Below, piece after piece: positions 20,794 to 30,903 of a DNA stretch of 64,000 nucleotides (its first letter is position 1; each line of letters starts with the position of its first letter). This DNA comes from Stentor roeselii (taxonomy: Eukaryota > Ciliophora > Heterotrichea > Heterotrichida > Stentoridae). The position numbers and the translations under genes are program-made. The notes beneath the pieces are model-generated. The model made no database searches, was not told where the DNA came from, and saw only the letters and a list, made by a program, of their open reading frames with translations. The DNA lies in NCBI GenBank assembly GCA_006503475.1, contig RSEH01000114.1, forward strand, positions 1 through 64,000, read 5' to 3'.

Positions 20794-21744
20794 ATGGAAT
20801 CTCGCAGTTTTAGCCTGAATCGACCTTTATATGGTCTTCCTAAAATCAGTGAAATCAAAGGCCTAGAACGAAGAGGGTCTCTTTGGCAAAACCAGAACTT
20901 GCAAGTATCAAATCGAGTCAATATGTCCAAATCTCCTCAAAACAAAAATTTTTTTCTTCCCTCAGAAGTCAGTTCCCAGTCTCCCCTAACAATGAGACCA
21001 TCCTTCATGAAAATTCGTCCCGATTTTTCCAGAATTCGTGAAAAACAACTAAAACAACTAGAAAGCGACTTAGACCAACACGAGATAAGATTGAAAGTTT
21101 CAGATAACGTGAAGTCCATTGAGCAGCTCTTTCAAGCCTACATGGATTTCTTTGAAGGAACGATTCAAAGTATTTCCAGTCTTTCAAACGTATACAAAAC
21201 TGCATTAAACCGAGCAAAAAACGGTTTTTCAGGCATTTTCAAGAAAATCTTTCCAAAAGTAAAACATTTAAGTGCAGAATTCGACGAAAAACACAGTCAA
21301 ACCTTAATGACGATCACCCCAGGGAAGTACTCCGTGATCCTATCGAAACTCGGAGACATCATCAACGAAGAAGTCGCTGGAAGTGACCGTCTCGAGAAGT
21401 TCATCCAGAAAAACTTTATCTTAAACAAAAGAAAGCAAAGAGTAAACAACGCAGGGGTTCAAACAGAGTACAAAGTAAACAACGACGGAGTCATCAGCTA
21501 CGAGTTTAAAAGCTATGAACAAATGTCTGTCGAACTTGACAGTCTCAGAAAAATCAACGAAGCACTGACGCAAGAAAAAGAAATAATGGAAAAAAACCTA
21601 GAAAATTTAGGAGATACTGAAAAACTCGTCAGAAGAAATAAAGTCCTTGAATCAATTGTGATAAAAATGAGAAATTCCGGAGGGTATAAAATCGAAGATT
21701 TTCATTTAAATGACGATGAAAACCAGATGTTAAATAACTCTTAA
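20794..21744 (+). CDS. Coiled-coil protein, uncharacterised
   Basis: 316 residues. The first 80 are basic and Ser/Pro-rich. Helical segments follow at about 85-130 and 230-290 with a Lys/Glu-rich coiled coil. No conserved domain is recognised. The ATG at 20794 is the first in this frame. It is divergent from the gene at 19774-20646 (147-bp shared upstream region) and convergent with an MFS gene whose stop is 11 bp beyond its own. Confidence 0.8.
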   Translation: MESRSFSLNRPLYGLPKISEIKGLERRGSLWQNQNLQVSNRVNMSKSPQNKNFFLPSEVSSQSPLTMRPSFMKIRPDFSRIREKQLKQLESDLDQHEIRLKVSDNVKSIEQLFQAYMDFFEGTIQSISSLSNVYKTALNRAKNGFSGIFKKIFPKVKHLSAEFDEKHSQTLMTITPGKYSVILSKLGDIINEEVAGSDRLEKFIQKNFILNKRKQRVNNAGVQTEYKVNNDGVISYEFKSYEQMSVELDSLRKINEALTQEKEIMEKNLENLGDTEKLVRRNKVLESIVIKMRNSGGYKIEDFHLNDDENQMLNNS

Positions 21745-21755
21745 GGTATTTATGT

Positions 21756-23102
21756 TCATTCTGTGTCAATCTTCTGATCCTCTTCCAAGTCTTGTCGTCT
21801 AAAGTTCACCTGCGGTCCAAGGCTCTTCCAGATAAAAAATCCATTCACAACCAGAACCATTCCATTAAAAACAAACAAAATCGAGTAGTTCAAAAAAAAG
21901 TGATTTTCACAGATCTTCCCAAAAGCAGCAGAAGAGGTCGAAGCTGCGAGAGTCCGAAGTACTGCAACGACTGTTTGAGCAGCAGCGACTCCTACCCCGG
22001 AGCAGTCTGGCCTTACGGAATTGCTGATGGCGATTGATACAAAAGAGATAAAAACAATGGAAAAGCAAACATTGAGTCCATTCGTCAAACTTAAAACTAA
22101 CAAAAAACTGAGTCCTGAGAATATCTTAGACAATAAAGGAAGAACCATAAAAATACCCAAAATGAACTCAAGTAAAAAAAGACTACGAAAAACTCCAAAA
22201 TTATTTGAAAGTCGAGGAGTTAACCAAAAAGGTAGTAAGGCAACAATAAAGCCACTTAAAAAATTCATAGTCCCTGCATTTTTCTCTTCTTTCCAACCTA
22301 CTCCTCCTTGATTTTCATCAAGATGCAGCCACAAGGGCATCAAAGCTCGGAATGAAAACTGACAAAAAGCATGAACTGCAAAAATCGCTGTGCAAATCAA
22401 AAACTGCTGATTTACCCAATTTTTTTCTTGATTTTTTTCCCTCTTCAGTTTTTTTTTCCCTGGTACATAAAAAAGGACAAAAATGACTCCAGCTAAATCA
22501 ATAAAAGCGCTGATTGAAAGTTACTTGATTAAAAAAGGTAAAAAATAAGGATATGACTGAAAAAATGAAGAGTTTTGAAAAATCGAAAAATTTTTCGATG
22601 GACTTGAAAAAAATCCTGCAAGTAAAGGACCGAGAATTGAAGCGACTCCGAAACCTGCACTGAAAAATTTGTAAAGTTCTGAAATGTTTTCGTCTGTTGT
22701 CAGGTCAGGAATTGTTGCTTTTAAGATGTTGATGCTTCCTGAACTTAGTCCTGAAAAGACTCTCCAGAAAATCGCTGATTCTAGGCTGGAGGAAAGCCCG
22801 AATCCGAGAGAAGTGAGTGAAAAACAGGTGATTGATAAAGCTAGACAGAATTTTCGGTTTGTTTTGTCTGAGAGGTAACCCCATATAAGGCCTCCTATTA
22901 TAATAAATCCACGGTTTAAGCCTTCGATTAAAGCGAGGTAGTTTCCGATTAGTTCCGGGGTTGTTTCTATTTCGGAGATTTTTGTTAGGTGGTCTATCAT
23001 GTAAATGATCAAGGATGGAATTATGAAGAGGACTGTTTGTTCGGAAAGAACTACTAAAAGGACCATTATTTTCAACCCGAATGATAAACGAGTTTCATTC
23101 AT
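21756..23102 (-). CDS. Major facilitator superfamily transporter, copy 1
   Basis: Two exons (22525-23102 and 21756-22509) give 443 residues. It has twelve predicted membrane helices in two halves. The loop 2-3 motif reads GLIWGYLSDKTNRKFCL, a clear version of the MFS signature G-x3-D-(R/K)-x-G-R-(R/K). Helix 5 has FGVASILGPLLAGFFSS. The substrate cannot be told. The 15-nt intron sits after YFLPFLI, at the same place as in the two other MFS copies downstream, so the three are paralogues. The stop is TGA, one of only two intact genes here that appear to use it. It is divergent from MFS copy 2 across a 319-bp interval. Confidence 0.9.
22510..22524 (-). other. 15-nt intron
   Basis: GTAACTTTCAATCAG on the minus strand. 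The TAA inside it would end the frame. It occupies the same protein position as in the other MFS copies. A is at position 10. Confidence 0.95.
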
Positions 23103-23421
23103 TTTTTATTATATGAATGAGGTGAAGTTTTTTAATTTATGAAGGTTTAGTAGGGTATTGAGGGATGAAATTTTATTCTTTCTCTGGCTTTCAAACTTTC
23201 ATAAATAAAGTGAAAAACAATCATTTAAATAAATAAAAATAATCACCTTGATAAAATTTAAATTTAAACGATAATCAAAAATCATTAAATATCATCCTAA
23301 TTCTCAACCCACCTCAAAAATCATTAAATCAATAATCTCTCAAAACCACTTAAAAAATATCTAAAATTCCCCAAATATCAAAAAAAAATTCTAACATTCC
23401 AAAAAAATCCCATATTTATAC
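23103..23421. promoter_or_regulatory. Divergent intergenic region between MFS copies 1 and 2
   Basis: The 319 bp between two divergent start codons is strongly AT-rich with A-tracts close to the plus-strand gene. It presumably holds both promoters. No specific element is recognised. Confidence 0.4.
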
Positions 23422-24771
23422 ATGTCATCAAGTCCCATTCCCTCAAGTCTAAAACTCACAGTTCTAGTGGTGATCATGTCAGAGCACATAATTTCCTTCC
23501 TAATGCCAACAATCGTAGTCTACATGATCGAGAGACTGGGTGGCTACAACACCAGCAACCCAGACGAAATCCAAACAGTCTCAATCTGGGTAGGTCTTCT
23601 GGAAGGTGGAAACCGTCTTTTCGCCCTATTCGGAGGAATATCCTGGGGAATGATATCAGATCGAATAGGGCGCAAGAAGAGTCTGTTGATGATATTGATA
23701 GGAGTAAGCATCAGTTCATTGGGCATCGGTCTTTCCACTTCCCTTTACACAGTTCTTCTCTGGAGAGTCGTAGGTGGATTTCTCGCAGGAACAATTCCAA
23801 TCACAAAAGCCCTGATGCGGGACCTAAGCGACGACAGCAACTTAAGCATCCTTTACAGTTACTTCGGAACCGGTTACGGAGCAGCTTCAATCCTAGGTCC
23901 ATTATTCGGAGGATTATTCTCAAATCCTGATATTTTCCCTCTAAAATGGTTTTTCAATACATTTCCTTACTTTTTACCTTTTTTTCTTCAGTAACACCTA
24001 CCTAGCTCTACCTTTGCCCTTCTAGCATCAATAATGGTGTTAAAGTTTATTCCAGCGAAATCGACAGGACAATCTTCAGGAGTTAAAAAATACTCGTTTT
24101 TGAAAGAAAAGGACTTTCTAGCTTCAACTTTTATTTTTATCCTTATTGCAATTGTCCAGTTTTCCTATCGCGCCGCTGTTGCCCTTTGGTTGAGACTTGA
24201 CAAGAGTGAAGGAGGCATCGGTTGGAACTCTGAAGTCGACCCAGGCCTGATGAACTGTTTAAGTGGCTTCTTTGTCATGTTTTTTCCTTTGATGTTCACT
24301 GACAGTCTTCAGCAAAAGTTCGGAATTCGAAAGGCCTGCTGGATGGTTTCGCTTTTTTTGATGTTTCCTCAGGTGTTGATTACTTTTGCTTCACTTTTCG
24401 AAGGAGTCTTTATGTGGACTTGGCTTGTCGTCATGAATGGACTTGCTGTTGCACTTGTGACTATCATGGTTTCTATTATTTCTATTGCCGTGTCGAACTC
24501 GGTCTTGAGCAATGTCGCGGGAACTGCCATTGGAATCACTCAAGCAGTTGTGGCGTTTTCGAGAGCTTTTGGAAATGGAGGGTCTGCTTTGATGTTTGGA
24601 AGTCTTCAGACTGCGGAGTTTGGGTTTCCTTTTGACTTTCATTTGCTTTTTGCTGGGAATTGTTTGGTCTTGGCTGTTGTTGTTGTTATGATTAACTGTC
24701 TACTGGATGAAAATATTGAGAAAAGGAAAAAACAAGAAGTTGAAATACCGTTGTTGACCAAGAGTACTTAG
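23422..24771 (+). CDS. Major facilitator superfamily transporter, copy 2
   Basis: Two exons (23422-23990 and 24006-24771) give 444 residues. It has twelve predicted membrane helices. The loop 2-3 signature is GGISWGMISDRIGRKKSL, with the canonical D-R-x-G-R-K. Helix 4-5 contains RVVGGFLAGTIPITKALMRD and YGAASILGPLFGGLFSN. It aligns along its whole length with copy 1 and with the broken copy at 24817-26181, including the intron site. Substrate unknown. GC content is higher than in copy 1. Its stop is 45 bp from the end of the convergent pseudogene. Confidence 0.92.
23991..24005 (+). other. 15-nt intron
   Basis: GTAACACCTACCTAG. The first four bases bring an in-frame TAA that would truncate the transporter at helix 6. 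A is at position 10. Confidence 0.95.
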
Positions 24772-24816
24772 TCTTATTCAAATTTAGTAATAAACTATTT
24801 TAGCTTTTCAGCTTTT

Positions 24817-26181
24817 TCATCTTTCGAGAAGACTTTCTTCTATGCTTTTCACTTCTTGCATTTTGACTCGCTTTTCTATTCTTTTGCTTAGAAAACAAAT
24901 GATTAAGAATACTATCAAAATCAAGTAAAAGTTGCTCAGATGGAAGATAAAGTGCTCACGGGTTGGTAGGTCGAAATCACTATTTTGTAAAGAACTGAAT
25001 AAAAATGCGGTTCCTGACGTTGCTGTTACTCTTGAGAATGATACAACTGCTTGAAAAAATCCTATCGCTGTGCCAGGTGCGTTGGTTTCTACACTATTGG
25101 TCACAGCTATTGAAATAATGGATAAATAAATTGTGAATAAAGCAATGCATAGCCCATTGCAAATGACCAGCAACGGATATTCAAAGAATCCTCCAATTTG
25201 ACCTGTATAAGAAATCAGTGTATTAGGGAAAATCACCCATATACTGAGCAAAATACAAGAAGTCTTAATCCCAAACTTTCTTTTCAGAGTATCAGTAATC
25301 ATCAAGGGCAATTCAACCGAGATAATCCCACTAGTTGCATTCATCTTGCCACTAATTCAGGTACTTTCCAGCCCATTCCCCCTTTAGACAGATCAAGTCT
25401 AAGCCAAAGAGAAATAATTGTCCGAAAGCAGTACTGAATGAAAATCGATACAAAAAGAATAAGAGATGAAGACAAGTAATCCTTACTTTTAACAAACGAT
25501 TAAAGCTCACAATTAAACTTCGGTGCTTTAACTTCTTTCTTAGGCACATAAATAATAATCATCACCAAAGTGATCAGAGCTAATAAAACACTAAATAAAT
25601 TTTACTGTACAAAAAGAGGTAAAAAATAAGAAAAATCATCTAAAAAAAGACTTTTTCTGAACCCGGATATAATTTCGAACTTTTTGATAATACAGCTCCA
25701 AACAATTGACCTAAAATGGAAGCTGCACCATATCCTCCTCTGTAATAAGAATAAAAAATACCGATATTTGAATCGTCAATAAGGTCAATAATCAGAGTTT
25801 TCGTCATAGGAATGATACCTGCGCAAAATCCTGCAAGGATTCTTGAAAGTAAAGCCATTTCATAATTTGGAGCCAAACCGAATCCGAGGGATGTGACGAA
25901 AACTCCAGATAAAATTATTATCAGACTGGTCTTTCGGCCGATTTGGTCTGATATTAGCCCCGAGAGAACTCCTCCGATGACAGCGCAGATTCCGAAGCAT
26001 CCTTCAAGTATTCCCATTTTTACTGAAATTTCTTGAAGATGTGTTCCGTCAGTTTCTGGGTTGTCTAAAAGGTCTTCAAGGTAGTAAACGATGATGGTCG
26101 GTATCATGAAGGAGATGTATGCTCCGTGATCATGAGAAGAAGGATTGTAATCCTAAGACTGTATTCAACTTTCTTAACCAT
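24817..26181 (-). pseudogene. Decayed major facilitator superfamily transporter, copy 3
   Basis: It is similar over its full length to the two neighbouring MFS genes, from an ATG at 26181 (MVKKVEYSLRI) to a TGA at 24817. The loop 2-3 motif GVLSGLISDQIGRKTSL and the helix 5 region YGAASILGQLFGAVLS are preserved. At least four lesions break the frame: frame changes near 26125, 25655 and 25345, and an in-frame TAA at about 25500. A 15-nt intron-like element is still present at the shared MFS intron site (25591-25605, GTAAAATTTATTTAG). Decay is recent enough that all domains are readable. The longest intact pieces are 156 and 176 codons. Confidence 0.85.
25591..25605 (-). other. 15-nt intron relic in the MFS pseudogene
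   Basis: GTAAAATTTATTTAG on the minus strand, directly after a YFLPLFV motif that corresponds to the intron site of both intact MFS paralogues. A is at position 10. Confidence 0.8.
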
Positions 26182-27125
26182 TGTTTTAATTGTTCTAAAG
26201 TTGACACTTATTTAATTTTAACTAATAATGAAATCTCAGGTCAGATATAACCAGGTTTATTTTAGAAGGAGTTTAAACCGGGCAAATAATAAATTTTCAT
26301 CACTCTTTCTCTATATTATATGAAAATTTACCTTTTGGTATCAGAGTGTCTGCCAATTTTACTAGAATAGGAATAAATCCTGCTAAAATGTAAGACTCTT
26401 CACGAGTACAGACTATAAGGATACTCATCCCTAATCCCATTCTTTTTCTCTTTATCAACATCTCTGAGCCTTTCAAAAAGGCTTAAGAAAAAAATAGTCC
26501 TTCTGTCAGATGATCAATTCCGCTATGAAGACTGAAGCGATTAACTGATAGAACTTATAATGACCATCAAGTTAAAACAATCTGCAGAAACCTCTAAACT
26601 CATACCAAGAAGAACTACCGACGAGTTTGAGTCTTCTAAAATTTGAATTTTTTAGCCATTATTTAAATCATTCAAAGACTGAAGCTAATTAAATTTTAAT
26701 ATATTCGAAAATCTAAAGTCAGTCATATCCAGTCACAAAATTCTAAAAGACTTAAACTTGTAAAAATAAATTCAACAAACTTTCTCTAAACTAAATGAAA
26801 ATTGACCTTCTGATATCAGAGTGTCTGTCAATCTGATTAGTTGGATAGGGATTAACACTCCTACAATTGAAAGTACTCCTGCCAAGAGCAGGACTATCAA
26901 GGACACTCGCCCGTAGTCCTCAATCTTTTTCTTGATGTAAAAAATCCCTGAGCCTGACCCCAAAATGCTCAGAGTAAAAATAAGCAGTCCTTCCGGCCAG
27001 TTGATTGATCCTGCTATGATAAACTGAAGTGAAGAACTGATAGAACTGCTAAAGACCATCAAATTGCAGCAAGCTGTAGAAACCTCGATGTTCATTCCAA
27101 GAACAACAAGCATCGGGTTCAATAC
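26160..27125. repeat. Diverged tandem duplication, period about 475-478 bp
   Basis: 26160-26640 and 26640-27120 are two diverged direct copies. Paired landmarks lie 475-478 bp apart. They are the CCATT of an MFS start (26179 and 26657), the ATGAAAATT stretch at the TauE end (26320 and 26795) and the shared GTGTCTG (26346 and 26821). The unit contains the first codons of an MFS gene, the spacer, and the 3' third of a TauE gene, all on the minus strand. Confidence 0.75.
26310..26655 (-). pseudogene. Decayed 3' fragment of a TauE/SafE transporter gene
   Basis: It aligns base by base, with many substitutions and indels, to the 3' end of the intact TauE gene just downstream (26772-27120). Only about the last 110 codons are represented and no reading frame survives. 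It is one arm of the local tandem duplication. Next to it, near 26659, about 25 bp still resemble the start of an MFS gene (MAKKFKF against MVKKVEYS). The ancestral unit was therefore probably an MFS-TauE pair. Confidence 0.75.
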
Positions 27126-27983
27126 AAGTCCTCCACCGATGCCGAGAGTCCCTGAAACCACTCCAGTTATGTAAGATAAGAGTGAAAGTTTTACAATATT
27201 TCCTCTACTTGAATAAATTTCCTCCAACTCTTGATTTTCAAGAGTCTCTTTAGTTAGTACCCCGCAATACCAAATAATTTGAAATATTGTCATCAGATGG
27301 TAAATCCCTGAAAGGACTAGAAGTTCAAATACACAGTTTTCCCAAAAGTGAAAATATTTGAAAAATATTTTACTGCAACTGTAGAGGACTAGCATTAGAA
27401 CTGAGAAAAAAATTCCGAGATATGCTGAAGAAAGACCTTTTGGCTCTTTTTCATTATTTTTTATTGGGTTTGGAATTGGCTGATATCCTTTTTTCTTTTC
27501 TGTTTCGAGCTTGTAAAGATTTAATCCTTTGTTTAAAGTCACTCCGATGATGACCCAGACAAGAAGTGATAGTAAAGAAAGAAGAAACCAACTTGGAAAC
27601 ATTTTAGTGAATAACGAGCCATAAGAAGCTCCAAGCATCAGAGTTGGAGCCATCAAAGCACATAATTTGTAGTCAATTAGAGGATATTTTGTGTAAATAG
27701 GATGCTTAAATCTCATTTTTATGATCATCGCGATGACGCTGCCTCCGATTATTGAAATCTGACTCAAAGCCAGAGCATCATTACCACTGAGTTGAAACAA
27801 GTAAAGCAAGATACTCACAGTGATCGGCCCTCCTCCAATTCCAGCAGAGTTGCTAAGCATTGTGTTAAAAAAGATAAAAATCCATCCCAAGACTTGATAA
27901 GGAGAAGCGAATAACTTTTCTAGAGATGATTCATCAACTTGAAAATTCTGAATATCCGTAGTTGTTAGATTCAGCGAAGCCAT
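26772..27983 (-). CDS. TauE/SafE-type membrane transporter, copy 1
   Basis: 403 residues, eight or nine predicted membrane helices in two homologous halves, as in TauE/SafE (DUF81) permeases. Each half opens with the glycine-rich signature: SNSAGIGGGPITVSILL near residue 45 and GVVSGTLGIGGGLVLNP near residue 275. The family exports sulfite and organosulfur anions in bacteria; eukaryotic members are poorly characterised, so the substrate is unknown. A hydrophilic loop around residues 155-185 separates the halves. The start is aligned with its paralogue at 28071-29285. The stop is TGA; that paralogue ends at the same residue with TAG, so TGA is read as a stop. Confidence 0.88.
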   Translation of the reverse strand: MASLNLTTTDIQNFQVDESSLEKLFASPYQVLGWIFIFFNTMLSNSAGIGGGPITVSILLYLFQLSGNDALALSQISIIGGSVIAMIIKMRFKHPIYTKYPLIDYKLCALMAPTLMLGASYGSLFTKMFPSWFLLSLLSLLVWVIIGVTLNKGLNLYKLETEKKKGYQPIPNPIKNNEKEPKGLSSAYLGIFFSVLMLVLYSCSKIFFKYFHFWENCVFELLVLSGIYHLMTIFQIIWYCGVLTKETLENQELEEIYSSRGNIVKLSLLSYITGVVSGTLGIGGGLVLNPMLVVLGMNIEVSTACCNLMVFSSSISSSLQFIIAGSINWPEGLLIFTLSILGSGSGIFYIKKKIEDYGRVSLIVLLLAGVLSIVGVLIPIQLIRLTDTLISEGQFSFSLEKVC

Positions 27984-28070
27984 TATTATTTTCAGGTATC
28001 AAAAAAGCAATTTAAATTTAAAATTAAAACAATTCAATCGCTAAAAGTTATCTAAATAAGTAAGTTTCAT

Positions 28071-29285
28071 CTAGCAAAACTTTTGAAATTCAAATGAAAA
28101 CCTTCCTTGGTCCACAAGAGTCATCACAATTTGAATCAATTCAACTGGGATCAGGACACTCACTAAAGCGAATACAATGAAAAGAAGAAAAGCGATGATG
28201 GAGAGTCTGTGTGACTTTTCAATCCATTTCTTAAGTAAAAAGACTCCAGCACATGACCCGGCCAGACTGAGGACAAGGACCAAGATTCCATTAAAAACTC
28301 CAACAAATCCTGAAAGAAGGAAATTCAATGCTGAACTAGAGGAAACTGTTAAAATCATCAAATTGCAAGAAGCTGTAGAAACTTCTGCATTCATTCCAAA
28401 CATTAAAAATATAGGATTTAAGATCAGTGTTCCACCGACTCCTAGAGTTCCTGAAAGGATTCCTGTTAGATAAGCCAAGATTGTGATTTTTATGATGTTT
28501 GACTTGGTGGAATAGATTTGGGTTGAGTAGTTGAATTGGTCTTTTACTTCGTTTAAGAGACTTTTGCTGTAAAAGATAGTTAGAAGGAGAGATAATAAAT
28601 GATAGATGCCTGATAATAACAGGAATTCCAAGAAGCAGTTGCCTAGGACTTCTCCTTGAACTAGAAGTCTTTTACCTGAACTGTAAACTAGTAGGATCAG
28701 ATATGAAAAAATAATCATCATGTAGGACAAATTTAAATTTTCAGGAAAGCTTTGGTCTCTTATGTCTTCTATTGTTAGTCTTTTGTAACCTTTTTTAAGT
28801 TCAGACTCGTCCTTGTACATTTGAATTGCTTTAAACAGAGTTAAAACAGTGACAACCCAAACAAGTACTGACAAGGCGCCTAATACACTCCAAGTAGGAA
28901 AGACTTGAGCTAGCTGTGAACCATTTGAAGCTCCAACCATAAGCATTGGAGAAGCCAAAGCACAGAGTTTAAAGTCAATCAAAGGCCAGCAAACCTTGAT
29001 GGGATGTCTCATTGACAATTTTAAAGAAGTAGCTATTATACTTCCTCCAAATAATGAAACTTGCGCCAGGGCCAAGGCTTTTGACCCTTGCATGTTAAAC
29101 AAGTACAGCAGGATCATCACGATGATGGAACCGCAGCCGATACCTACTGAGTTGCAGAGCATTGAGCTTAGGAATATAAGAATGCATCCTGTCACTTGCT
29201 GAATGCCAAGGTCTTCAAATGAGAGTAAATCAGGATTTTCTAAGAAATTTTCTGGTTTTGTTGGTATATTCTCTGCGGAATCCAT
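28071..29285 (-). CDS. TauE/SafE-type membrane transporter, copy 2
   Basis: 404 residues, collinear with copy 1 along the whole length. It has the two glycine signatures CNSVGIGCGSIIVMILL and GILSGTLGVGGTLILNP. The first has Cys in place of the middle Gly seen in copy 1, which could change the transport site. About nine membrane helices are predicted. It is 87 bp upstream of copy 1 on the same strand, so the two arose by tandem duplication. It is divergent from the acid phosphatase gene across 180 bp. Confidence 0.88.
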   Translation of the reverse strand: MDSAENIPTKPENFLENPDLLSFEDLGIQQVTGCILIFLSSMLCNSVGIGCGSIIVMILLYLFNMQGSKALALAQVSLFGGSIIATSLKLSMRHPIKVCWPLIDFKLCALASPMLMVGASNGSQLAQVFPTWSVLGALSVLVWVVTVLTLFKAIQMYKDESELKKGYKRLTIEDIRDQSFPENLNLSYMMIIFSYLILLVYSSGKRLLVQGEVLGNCFLEFLLLSGIYHLLSLLLTIFYSKSLLNEVKDQFNYSTQIYSTKSNIIKITILAYLTGILSGTLGVGGTLILNPIFLMFGMNAEVSTASCNLMILTVSSSSALNFLLSGFVGVFNGILVLVLSLAGSCAGVFLLKKWIEKSHRLSIIAFLLFIVFALVSVLIPVELIQIVMTLVDQGRFSFEFQKFC

Positions 29286-29465
29286 TATAAATATCTATAA
29301 TCTATAGTTAAAGTTGCCAGTGATATGTTAGTTAAAATAATAATATGAGTTTATTTAATGATGGTTTATAGAGATTAAAAATTGAAGCTTTTGAGGTTAT
29401 ATGGTATTAAAAATATACCAAATCTAAAAATGATTTTTCAGTGACTTAGATTTCATTAATATATA

Positions 29466-30896
29466 ATGATTGTTAATAGAATGATCATTTTTATGCTTCT
29501 GACACGGATGAGCATGGTCTTCGCAGGCTACATGACACCCGAGCAAGTCCGTTTATCATGGACAAACAAAACAGACGAGATGAGAATAACTTGGGTAATC
29601 TATTCCCCTATCTCGAATTACCTTTACTACCGTGAAATTCTATGCGAGAACCGAAATGATGACTTAAGCGATGATAAGGATGATTCAAAAAAATCATCTA
29701 ATTCAAAGTTTAAGTCTGTTCGTTCCACTGTCTACTCATTTCATCAAGGAAGCTCTATCCTCCCCAAGGTTCAGTATATTCACTCAGCAGTCATCAAAGT
29801 GAGAAATGAATGCGTTTATGAGTATTATGCTGGGTCTTGGATTGGATGGACTCCTAAAAATCATTTTTCAGGAAGAACTCCTAGTGATTCGGACTTGAGG
29901 TATACTGATATCATAATTGTTGCTGATTGGGGAGGAGGGTCTCAAGGCCAATACACTAAAAACACTTTAGAAAACCAATTAAAACTCAACAAATTCGACG
30001 CAATTCTCCACGCAGGTGACTTCGCATACGACCTAGACGGTCTAGACGGTTTAGTAGGTGATTCCTGGTTAAAAATGGTAGAGCCTTTAACATCCAAGTT
30101 GCCATTCATGACCCTTCCAGGAAACCACGAAAATTTCCAAAACAGTTCTCACTACAAGAATCGTTTCATAATGCCTTACAACGAAGCAAACGAGGGCAGT
30201 GGTTATTTTTACTCATTCAACCTGGGAAGGGCTCATTACGTGATGATCAACACAGAGATCTACCTTGACGGAAAGTTCTACAACGAAGCCAAGACTCAAA
30301 CGAACTGGTTGCGAAAAGACTTAAAAAAAGCTTCTAAGCAGCGAAAAGACCGTCCTTTTATAATAGTCTTAACGCATCGGAACCTTTACTGCTCAATTGA
30401 CTGGACAAAGCCTCTTAAGAAAAACGAGGACTGCGCAGTGAGTGCTGCTGCGATAAGAATGCATTTAGAAAAGTTACTCAATGATTATCATGTTGATTTG
30501 TTCATGCAGGCTCACGTCCATCAATATGAAAGAACTTTGCCGATTTCTTTCGGAGTGCCCAGCTTAACTGACTGTACCGATAAAGAATGCCAAGAAACTT
30601 GTAAAAAAAAAGTAAAGTGTAAAAATCAGTGCAAGGAAAAAGAAGACTGCATGAAAAAATGTTTTAATATCTGCAGAAATCCTAAAGCTCCGATTTATGT
30701 CACTAATGGGAATGCAGGAAATAATGAAGGACATAATGACCCTCTTTCAACTACTAGAGAGAACTGGTCAGTTGTGAATATTGACAGGTATGGATATGGA
30801 AGACTTATCGTTTACAATGAAAGTCATCTTTACTACGAGCAATATAACTCGAAATCCGCTTGGGTCATTGACAAGTTCTGGATCATCAAAGAATAG
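29466..30896 (+). CDS. Secreted purple acid phosphatase (metallophosphoesterase)
   Basis: 476 residues. A hydrophobic signal peptide occupies residues 1-20. Residues 22-140 resemble the N-terminal fibronectin-like domain of purple acid phosphatases. The catalytic domain follows with the five metal-binding blocks: ADWGG near 155, GDFAYD near 184, GNHEN near 220, VLTHR near 283 and AHVHQYERTLP near 350. These bind the Fe-Fe/Zn centre that hydrolyses phosphate monoesters. A Cys-rich insertion at about residues 372-400, with roughly ten Cys in 34 residues, sits just after the last metal block and is not typical of the family. Likely lysosomal or secreted. Its stop is 7 bp from that of the convergent WD40 gene. 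Confidence 0.92.
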   Translation: MIVNRMIIFMLLTRMSMVFAGYMTPEQVRLSWTNKTDEMRITWVIYSPISNYLYYREILCENRNDDLSDDKDDSKKSSNSKFKSVRSTVYSFHQGSSILPKVQYIHSAVIKVRNECVYEYYAGSWIGWTPKNHFSGRTPSDSDLRYTDIIIVADWGGGSQGQYTKNTLENQLKLNKFDAILHAGDFAYDLDGLDGLVGDSWLKMVEPLTSKLPFMTLPGNHENFQNSSHYKNRFIMPYNEANEGSGYFYSFNLGRAHYVMINTEIYLDGKFYNEAKTQTNWLRKDLKKASKQRKDRPFIIVLTHRNLYCSIDWTKPLKKNEDCAVSAAAIRMHLEKLLNDYHVDLFMQAHVHQYERTLPISFGVPSLTDCTDKECQETCKKKVKCKNQCKEKEDCMKKCFNICRNPKAPIYVTNGNAGNNEGHNDPLSTTRENWSVVNIDRYGYGRLIVYNESHLYYEQYNSKSAWVIDKFWIIKE

Positions 30897-30903
30897 TTTA
30901 ATA

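Noticed and set aside
25352-25549. A 65-codon minus-strand frame within MFS copy 3.
   Set aside because: Comparison with the intact paralogues shows it is an out-of-frame reading of the pseudogene.
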